Assembly: GCF_003666685.1 (NCBI RefSeq)
Contig: NZ_RCIZ01000008.1
Span: 158,889-222,888, forward strand
Direction of reading: 5' to 3'
DNA length: 64,000 bases
Source: Mesorhizobium sp. YM1C-6-2
Lineage (GTDB): Bacteria; Pseudomonadota; Alphaproteobacteria; Rhizobiales; Rhizobiaceae
The notes below the pieces were generated by a model. It was given only the letters and a program-made list of their open reading frames with translations, did no database searches and was not told the DNA's origin. Position numbers and translations under genes: made by a program. Within the stretch, counting starts at the first letter, position 1. Every line of letters starts with the position of its first letter. Shown in pieces: positions 58,223 through 64,000 of the stretch.

Positions 58223-59128
58223 TTGGCCACCGCAGTCATGACAACGCTGGATCCGAAATCGGGCGCCGCCTCGCGCGGCATGAGCGACATCGCGATCCGC
58301 AATCTCTTCATCATCCCGACGATCCTGTTCCTGATCGTCTTCAACATCTTCCCGCTGATCTATTCGCTCGGCTACTCGTTCACGGACTTCAGGGCGTCGT
58401 CTCCGGCGGCAGCCAATTTTGTCGGGCTGCAGAACTATCGCGAGCTTCTCAACGACCCCTTCATCTGGTCGAACTTCGCCATCACCGCGAAATACGTCAT
58501 CGTCTCGGTCGTTGGCCAGGTCGTCGTCGGCTTCGGTGTCGCGCTGCTGCTCAACCGCACGATCCCCTTCAAGGGGCTGATCACCACGCTGCTGCTCCTG
58601 CCTATGATGCTCTCGATGGCCGTCGTCGGCCTGTTCTGGAAGCTGCTCTACGATCCGTCCTTCGGCATCATTAACCACGTGCTGGGGCTAGGTACCTTCG
58701 AGTGGCTGTCCAACCCCGACATGGCGCTCTATGCAGTCGCCATCACCGACATCTGGATGTGGTCGCCCTTCGTGATGCTCTTGTCGCTCGCCGGACTGTC
58801 GGCGGTGCCGAAGCATCTCTACGAGGCTGCCGCGATCGACCGCGCCGGCACGCTTTACACCTTCTTTCGCATCACGCTGCCGCTGGTCGCGCCGATCCTG
58901 ATGATCGCGATCATCTTCCGCACGATGGAAGCGTTCAAGACCTTTGACCTCGCCTACATCCTGACCAGCCAGCCGACCACCGAGGTGATCTCGATCCGGC
59001 TCTACAAGATGGCTTTCCAGGAGTGGCAGACCGGTCGCTCCTGTGCGCTGGCCTACATCGTGCTGATCATGATCCTGGCGATCACCAACATCTACGTGAA
59101 ATACCTCAACAAGGTGAAGGAACGCTGA
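58223..59128 (+). CDS. ABC transporter permease (MalF type)
   Basis: 301 residues from a TTG with GGAAGGA seven nt upstream; the ATG at 58238 has no ribosome site at the right distance. Six membrane helices start with NLFIIPTILFLIVFNIFPLIYS. The permease motif for ATPase contact is EAAAIDRAGTLYTFFRITLPLVAP, shown as EAAAIDRAG and FRITLPL. It pairs with the next gene. Confidence 0.92.
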   Translation: MATAVMTTLDPKSGAASRGMSDIAIRNLFIIPTILFLIVFNIFPLIYSLGYSFTDFRASSPAAANFVGLQNYRELLNDPFIWSNFAITAKYVIVSVVGQVVVGFGVALLLNRTIPFKGLITTLLLLPMMLSMAVVGLFWKLLYDPSFGIINHVLGLGTFEWLSNPDMALYAVAITDIWMWSPFVMLLSLAGLSAVPKHLYEAAAIDRAGTLYTFFRITLPLVAPILMIAIIFRTMEAFKTFDLAYILTSQPTTEVISIRLYKMAFQEWQTGRSCALAYIVLIMILAITNIYVKYLNKVKER

Positions 59129-59129
59129 G

Positions 59130-60089
59130 ATGGCCGCCGTCCAGACATCCGGCGAAAAGGCGCTTAACCGCGTCGCCATCGTCGCCGTGCTCGTCATCAC
59201 GCTGATCTTCCTGGCGCCGATCTACTGGATCGTCTCCACCTCGTTCAAGCCGCGCAATCTGTCGACGACGATCCCGCCGACTATCGTCTTCACGCCTGAA
59301 GTCTCGCCCTTCGTGAAACTTTTCACCAAGCGTTCGCAGTTGCGCGAGCCGCCCACGGCCGAGGAATACGCTGCGGCGCCATGGTGGGAGCGCATGGTGT
59401 TCGACGGCGGCGAGAAGGTCGTGCGCGACGGCAAGGGCAATGTGCAGTGGTCGGCCTATCCGAACCGCTTCATGAACTCGCTGATCGTCGCCATCACATC
59501 GACCGTGCTGGCGGTGTCGATGGGCACGATCACCGCCTACGGCTTCTCCCGCTTCCGGGTGAAGGGGGAGGCGGACATGCTCTTCTTCATCCTGTCGACG
59601 CGCATGCTGCCGCCGGTCGTGGTGGCGATCCCCATGTTCCTGATGTACCGCGCCGTCGGCCTCAACGACACGCATTGGGGCCTGATCATCCTCTACACCG
59701 CCTTCAACCTCTCCTTCTCGGTCTGGCTGATGAAGGGCTTCATCGACGAGATCCCGAAGGAGTACGAGGAGGCGGCACTGGTCGACGGCTACACGCGCAT
59801 GGAGGCGTTCTTCAAGATCGTCATCCCGGAGGCAGCGACCGGCATCGCCGCCACCGCCGTCTTCTGCTTCATCACCGCATGGAACGAATACGCCTTCGCG
59901 CTGATCATGACCAACCGCCGCGCACAGACCGCGCCGCCCTTTATCCCCAGCCAGGTCGGCTCCGGCCTGCCTGACTGGACGGTGATCGCCGCCGGCACGT
60001 TCCTCTTCCTGCTGCCGGTCGCGATCTTCACCTTCCTGCTTCGCAACCACCTGCTGCGCGGCATGTCATTCGGAGCGATCCGCAAATGA
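59130..60089 (+). CDS. ABC transporter permease (MalG type)
   Basis: 319 residues. The first helix is followed by a longer than usual periplasmic segment (about residues 35-115, with SPFVKLFTKRSQLREPP), then five helices and the contact motif EEAALVDGYTRMEAFFKIVIPE, given as EEAALVDGYTRMEAF. It starts 1 nt after the first permease gene. Its last four bases overlap the small membrane protein gene. Confidence 0.92.
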   Translation: MAAVQTSGEKALNRVAIVAVLVITLIFLAPIYWIVSTSFKPRNLSTTIPPTIVFTPEVSPFVKLFTKRSQLREPPTAEEYAAAPWWERMVFDGGEKVVRDGKGNVQWSAYPNRFMNSLIVAITSTVLAVSMGTITAYGFSRFRVKGEADMLFFILSTRMLPPVVVAIPMFLMYRAVGLNDTHWGLIILYTAFNLSFSVWLMKGFIDEIPKEYEEAALVDGYTRMEAFFKIVIPEAATGIAATAVFCFITAWNEYAFALIMTNRRAQTAPPFIPSQVGSGLPDWTVIAAGTFLFLLPVAIFTFLLRNHLLRGMSFGAIRK

Positions 60090-60334
60090 TCTCGAGCGCC
60101 AAACTGCAGAGGATCGCGGAGATCGTGATGGTGCTCGGCATCGTCGCGCTCTGCCAGCCCTGGAACCTGTTCCTCCATCGCTACGGGGTGGCCATCATCC
60201 TGATCGGGCTCCTGACTTTCATGTTCACCGGCTGGTTCGGCAAGCCTGCGGGCGACGGAGACAAGGAGATCACCGACGGCGTGTTCGACGTCTCGGACCA
60301 TCACGACGGCACCGCGCATGGAGGCCGGTCATGA
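60086..60334 (+). CDS. Small membrane protein in the ABC operon
   Basis: 82 residues. Two hydrophobic segments at about residues 12-25 and 33-48 (GVAIILIGLLTFMF) are followed by an acidic tail with a His/Asp-rich end. It overlaps the upstream permease stop and the downstream ATPase start by 4 nt each, so it is certainly translated with them. Some rhizobial polyol transporters, such as the glycerol system, carry a small extra membrane protein (DUF2160), but I cannot confirm the same family. Confidence 0.8.
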   Translation: MISSAKLQRIAEIVMVLGIVALCQPWNLFLHRYGVAIILIGLLTFMFTGWFGKPAGDGDKEITDGVFDVSDHHDGTAHGGRS

Positions 60335-61434
60335 CCCAGATCGAGCTTCGCGGCGTCCAGAAATTCTTCGGCGCCGTCCAGGTCATCAAGGACCTCAATC
60401 TCAGAATAGAGGACAACGAGTTCATCGTGCTGCTCGGCCAGTCCGGTTGCGGCAAGACGACGACGCTGCGCGCCATCGCCGGGCTCGAGACGATCGACGA
60501 GGGCGATATCCTCATCGACGGGCAGGCGGTGCAGCACCTGAAATGCTCGGACCGCGACATCGCCATGGTGTTCCAGTCCTTCTCGCTCTACCCGCACATG
60601 ACGGTCTACGAGAACATCGCCTTCCCGCTGCGCGCCACCCGCATGAACCGGGCCGACACCGACAGTGCGGTGCGCGAGGTGGCCAAGGTGCTGCGCATCA
60701 CCGAGCTGCTCGACAGGAGGCCGTCGGCGCTGTCGGGCGGCGACATGCAGCGCGTCGCGATCGGGCGCGCGCTGGTCCGCCGCCCCAAGGCGATGCTGAT
60801 GGACGAGCCGATCGGCGCGCTCGACGCCAAGCTGCGCGAGGAGATGCGCGCCGAGATCAAGCGCCTGCACATCAAGCAGGGCTCGACCACCATCTACGTC
60901 ACGCACGACCAGATCGAGGCGATGAGCCTCGCCGACCGCATCGTCATCATGCATGAGGGCGTGCTGCAGCAGGTCGGCAGCCCGGAGGAGGTCTATGCGC
61001 ATCCTGCGAACCTCTTCGTCGCGCAATTCGTCGGCAGCCCGGTGATGAACATCGCCAGCGCTACGGTGGCGGAGGAGAAAGGCAAGGCCGCCGTCACCGT
61101 CGAGGGCGCGCCGCAGGGTTTCGCGTTCCCGCAGCAACTCCTCGGAAGCCTTAACGGCAGCGCCGGCAGGAAGCTGTCGCTCGGCGTGCGTCCGGAAGGC
61201 CTCGTCGTGGCGCATGAGGCCGCCGACGGCTTCCTGCCAGCCGAGGCGCACATCATCGAGCCGCTCGGCTCATACGACATCGTTGACCTGAAGTTCGGCG
61301 AGCAGATGCTGCGCGCCCGCACGCGTTCGGGTTTTGTCGCCAAACCCGGCGACCGTGTCTTTGCCCGCATCGACCCGGCACAGGCGCACTTCTTCGACAC
61401 TGAGAGCGGCCAGTCGCTCGGGGTACGGCTCTGA
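60331..61434 (+). CDS. ABC transporter ATP-binding protein 1 (UgpC/MalK type)
   Basis: 367 residues. Walker A GQSGCGKTT, signature LSGGDMQRVAIGRALVRRP, Walker B AMLMDEPIGALDAKLR and a C-terminal TOBE regulatory domain. The signature Gln is replaced by Asp-Met (LSGGDMQ), seen in this subgroup. It powers import together with the second ATPase. Its end shares one base with the next start (TGATG). Confidence 0.93.
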   Translation: MTQIELRGVQKFFGAVQVIKDLNLRIEDNEFIVLLGQSGCGKTTTLRAIAGLETIDEGDILIDGQAVQHLKCSDRDIAMVFQSFSLYPHMTVYENIAFPLRATRMNRADTDSAVREVAKVLRITELLDRRPSALSGGDMQRVAIGRALVRRPKAMLMDEPIGALDAKLREEMRAEIKRLHIKQGSTTIYVTHDQIEAMSLADRIVIMHEGVLQQVGSPEEVYAHPANLFVAQFVGSPVMNIASATVAEEKGKAAVTVEGAPQGFAFPQQLLGSLNGSAGRKLSLGVRPEGLVVAHEAADGFLPAEAHIIEPLGSYDIVDLKFGEQMLRARTRSGFVAKPGDRVFARIDPAQAHFFDTESGQSLGVRL

Positions 61435-62513
61435 TGGCTCACATCCAGCTCAAGAACGTCACCAAGAAGTTCGGCAATCACACGGCGCTCCGCCATCTCG
61501 ACCTCGACATCGCCGACGGCGAGTTCTTCGTCCTTCTCGGCGAGACGGGGGCGGGCAAGACGACGACGCTGAGAATCATCGCCGGACTGGAGAAGCCGAC
61601 CGAAGGCCAGGTCCTGATCGACGGCGTCGACGTGGCGGACTGGGGCGCGGCCGAGCGCGACGTGGCGCTGGTGCTGCAGCAATATTCGCTCTACCCGCGC
61701 TACACGGTCCGCCAGAATCTCGAATTCCCGCTGAAGTCGAAGCTGCGCCGGGTACCGGATGCAGAGATCGCCGAGCGTGTCGCGCGCGTGGCGAAGACGC
61801 TGCGCATCGAGCACCTGCTCGAACGCAAGACCGACAAGCTGTCCGGCGGCGAGATGCAGCGCGTCTCGATCGGCCGCGCCATCGTCCGCAAGCCGCGCGT
61901 GTTCCTGATGGACGAGCCGCTGTCGGCACTCGACGCGAAGCTGCGCGAGGCGCTCAGAACCGAGCTGAAGAACATCCAGATGAATCTCGGCCAGACGTTT
62001 CTCTTCGTCACCCACGACCAGATCGAGGCGATGTCGATGGGCGACAAGATCGGCGTCCTCAACCATGGTCATCTGGTGCAGACCGGCACGCCGAACGAGA
62101 TCTACAACAATCCGAAGAACACGTTCGTTGCCCGTGCGGTCGGCTCGCCGCCGATGAACCTGATCGACGGCAAGCTCGTCTCCGGCCGCGCCGTCATGGC
62201 GCCGCTCAATTTCGAGTTGCCCTATGAGGGCGCAGCCAACGGCAATGTCGAGGGACGCGCGCTCACCTTCGGCATCAGGCCGGAGGACCTCGTTGTCGAA
62301 AGCGGCGCGCCGGTCGAGGCCAAGGTGCACGATGTCGAGAACCACGGCGTCGAGAAGATCCTCACGCTGCGCGTCGGCGACGCCATGCTGCGCGCCACCG
62401 TTCCCGCGCAGACCCACCTCGCCATCGAGGATGCGGTGCGCTTCTCTTGGAACCCCGAGAAGGTCGTGCTGTTCGACCAGAAGAGCGGCAACAGCCTGAA
62501 GCACGCCGGGTAG
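61434..62513 (+). CDS. ABC transporter ATP-binding protein 2 (UgpC/MalK type)
   Basis: 359 residues. Walker A GETGAGKTT, signature LSGGEMQRVSIGRAIVRKP, Walker B VFLMDEPLSALDAKLR, then a TOBE domain. Two different ATPases in one operon suggest a heterodimer, as in the rhizobial glycerol transporter GlpST. It converges on the oxidoreductase gene with 5 nt between stops. Confidence 0.93.
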   Translation: MAHIQLKNVTKKFGNHTALRHLDLDIADGEFFVLLGETGAGKTTTLRIIAGLEKPTEGQVLIDGVDVADWGAAERDVALVLQQYSLYPRYTVRQNLEFPLKSKLRRVPDAEIAERVARVAKTLRIEHLLERKTDKLSGGEMQRVSIGRAIVRKPRVFLMDEPLSALDAKLREALRTELKNIQMNLGQTFLFVTHDQIEAMSMGDKIGVLNHGHLVQTGTPNEIYNNPKNTFVARAVGSPPMNLIDGKLVSGRAVMAPLNFELPYEGAANGNVEGRALTFGIRPEDLVVESGAPVEAKVHDVENHGVEKILTLRVGDAMLRATVPAQTHLAIEDAVRFSWNPEKVVLFDQKSGNSLKHAG

Positions 62514-62518
62514 GCGGC

Positions 62519-63616
62519 TTACGCCGCCACCCAGTGCTTGTGCATGTGGCTCGCGCGGGCGAGCTGCGGGGCGGTCTTGAACTCGCGGCCGAGCGTCGCG
62601 GCTGCGCGCCAGGGCCAGCGCGGATCGGCGAGCAGGGCGCGTGCGATCGCCACCATGTCGGCGCGGTCGCCGGTGACTATTTCTTCCGCCTGCCTGGCAT
62701 CGTCGATCAGGCCGACAGCGCGCACGGGAATGCCGACCGCCTTCTTCACCGCTTCGGCGAGATGCACCTGGTAGCCGGGACCGGCCGGGATCTTCTGGTG
62801 AGGGGAATTGCCACCGCTCGAGCAGCAGATATAGGCAGCGCCGGCGTCCTTCAGCGCGCGGGCGACCTCGATGCCTTCCTCGACCGAGAGGCCGCCATCG
62901 ACCCAGTCGGTCACCGAGATGCGGGCCCCGAGCATCAGTTTCGGCACGGCCTTCTTCACCGCACGGGCAATCTCGGCGGCGAACCTCACGCGGTTCTCGA
63001 ACGAGCCGCCCCATTTGTCGGTGCGCTGGTTGGAGAGCGGTGAGATGAACTGGTGCAGCAGATAGCCATGCGCCGAATGCAGCTCGATGAAGTCGAAGCC
63101 GGCGCGTTCGGCGCGGTGCGCGGCGCTGACGAAATGGCCGATCAGCGCATGGATCTCGTCCTCGGTCAGCGCGTGGGGCGTGTGCCAGCCATCGGCGAAG
63201 GGCAGGGCGGACGCCGACACGGTCTGCCACGGATCCTGGCCTGCCTTCAGCGGTCCGCCGCCTTCCCAGGGACGCTGGCAGGAGGACTTGCGGCCGGCAT
63301 GGGCGAGCTGCACGCCGAATTTGGTGCCGGGCAGCGCCACGCGTTTGGCCGCGTCCAGAGTGCGCCGCGCGGCCGCCTCGTTGTGATCGGAATAGAGGCC
63401 GAGGCAGCCATGCGAGATGCGGCCGCGCCGTTCGACGTCAGTCATCTCGACGGTGACCATGCCGGCGCCTGACAGCGCGTAGGTCATCCATTGCTGGAGA
63501 TGCCAGTCGGAGGCCGAGCCGTCGTCGGCCGAATACTGGCACATCGGCGCGATGGCGATGCGGTTGGGGATTTCGAGGCCGCCAAGCGCGATCGGCGAAA
63601 AGAGATGATCCGTCAT
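62519..63616 (-). CDS. NADH:flavin oxidoreductase, old yellow enzyme family (YqjM/NamA-like)
   Basis: 365 residues from the ATG at 63616. FMN-binding IAIAPMCQYSADDG, substrate-binding FIELHSAHGYLLHQF and phosphate-binding ADMVAIARALLADP are present; the Cys in MCQYS is the redox-tuning cysteine of the YqjM subclass. It reduces activated C=C bonds such as enones. It is transcribed against the ABC operon and may be independent of it. The long open frame upstream of 63616 has no family similarity. Confidence 0.92.
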   Translation of the reverse strand: MTDHLFSPIALGGLEIPNRIAIAPMCQYSADDGSASDWHLQQWMTYALSGAGMVTVEMTDVERRGRISHGCLGLYSDHNEAAARRTLDAAKRVALPGTKFGVQLAHAGRKSSCQRPWEGGGPLKAGQDPWQTVSASALPFADGWHTPHALTEDEIHALIGHFVSAAHRAERAGFDFIELHSAHGYLLHQFISPLSNQRTDKWGGSFENRVRFAAEIARAVKKAVPKLMLGARISVTDWVDGGLSVEEGIEVARALKDAGAAYICCSSGGNSPHQKIPAGPGYQVHLAEAVKKAVGIPVRAVGLIDDARQAEEIVTGDRADMVAIARALLADPRWPWRAAATLGREFKTAPQLARASHMHKHWVAA

Positions 63617-64000
63617 GAGAAGCTCCTGGGAGGGATCGTGCATACTTAAGCGCCGGCAGGCTTCGTGCAACGGGGTGCGTGGCAGATGGCGATGGGCCAG
63701 TCGGGTGGGGTCGGCGGAGGCAGCGCTCGGCGGTTTCCTTGCGTCTCGCGCTTCATAGTTCCCCCCTCTCCGTCTCGGCCCTGCGGGCCGATCCACCTCT
63801 CCCCCGCGTTGCGGGGGCGAGGAACAGGCCAAGCTCCGCCGTTGCCACGCCTCGTTTCCGATCTGGCCGTTGAAGAAAGTCGGGAAGACGGGAGGGTCGT
63901 GACCACCAGTCTAGTTTTTAATGTGGGTGGTCTTGTCGACCCAGCCTGACCCCCTGGCGTCAGGCGACGGAAGGCTTTGGGCCTCCGCCCCCGTCCGGTG
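63617..64000. other. Non-coding stretch with a short palindromic repeat
   Basis: 384 nt in which I see no convincing gene. It contains the repeat at 63771-63817 and an imperfect hairpin-like CCTGAC...GTCAGG near the end. The stretch probably holds the promoter of the oxidoreductase gene and the start or end of a unit outside the window. Confidence 0.5.
63771..63817. repeat. Paired-hairpin intergenic repeat (REP-like)
   Basis: TCGGCCC-TGC-GGGCCGA (63775-63791) is followed by CCCCCGC-GTT-GCGGGGG (63801-63817), both perfect 7-bp palindromes, within a CCCCCCTCTCCG...CACCTCTCCCCC context. This type of mosaic palindrome is scattered in rhizobial intergenic DNA. Copy number cannot be judged from one window. 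Confidence 0.55.

Noticed and set aside
60993..63230. 745-codon minus-strand frame opposite the two ATPase genes
   Set aside because: Both ATPases have full Walker and signature motifs on the plus strand. The antisense frame shows only compositional bias.
63665..63949. Short plus-strand frames after the oxidoreductase gene
   Set aside because: They run through the palindromic repeat and have low-complexity translations.

Overview
The window looks like part of the main chromosome of an alphaproteobacterium of the order Hyphomicrobiales (Rhizobiales), most likely the Phyllobacteriaceae/Mesorhizobium neighbourhood. This is inferred from the high G+C, the HPr/EIIA/short HprK/ChvG/ChvI/pckA block, the his operon that runs into coaA, the hslV-GNAT-UPF0314-hslU block, and the hemE-hemJ-rho-mnmE-mnmG-rsmG-parA-parB order. 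No rRNA, tRNA, prophage, insertion sequence or CRISPR array was seen.

Layout. 1-8.2 kb (minus strand): a DivL-type pseudokinase cut by the window edge, ahcY, HPr, a mannose-type EIIA, a short HprK, and the ChvG/ChvI envelope two-component system. 8.6-11.4 kb (plus): pckA, arfB and alkB. 11.3-14.4 kb (minus): a large membrane protein, a family 2 glycosyltransferase and a small exported protein. 14.5-20.2 kb (minus): hisB-DUF2628-hisH-DUF1330-hisA-(arginase-like)-hisF-hisE-coaA. 20.4-25.0 kb (plus): hslV, an AAC(6')-like acetyltransferase, UPF0314, hslU and DUF1402. 25.0-28.2 kb (minus): DoxX, then timA-mltA-smr-xre overlapping or nearly touching. 28.5-30.6 kb (plus): fxsA, secB and a drug/metabolite transporter. 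30.7-34.4 kb (minus): ppsR-maf-aroE-coaE-dnaQ.

Replication and segregation hub. Between ppsR and hemE (34442-34833) lies a gene-free stretch with DnaA-box-like words and five GANTC sites. Gene direction flips here, with housekeeping genes pointing away on both sides. This is the position of the origin in Caulobacter and relatives, so I call it a candidate oriC. Five parS-like 16-mers lie between 27.3 and 41.7 kb, around the origin and parAB; two are near-consensus copies in the mnmE-mnmG gap and three sit inside mltA, hemE and rsmG. The cell-cycle protein DivL lies about 32 kb away on the same arm.

Accessory half (45.3-63.6 kb). The first block is a same-strand catabolic-looking set: a dimethylformamidase beta-like protein, a class III aminotransferase, a beta-keto acid cleavage enzyme, a GNAT, an acetylpolyamine amidohydrolase-like deacetylase and an M24 hydrolase, with a convergent drug/metabolite transporter. 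The pathway is not one I recognise. The second block is a minus-strand set of a Tm-1-like UPF0261 protein, a PEP-hydrolase-type TIM barrel and a cupin. It diverges from a TetR gene across a 35-bp near-perfect palindrome. The third block is a sugar or polyol ABC transporter with one binding protein, two permeases, a small membrane protein and two ATPases, followed by a convergent old-yellow-enzyme gene and a short palindromic repeat.
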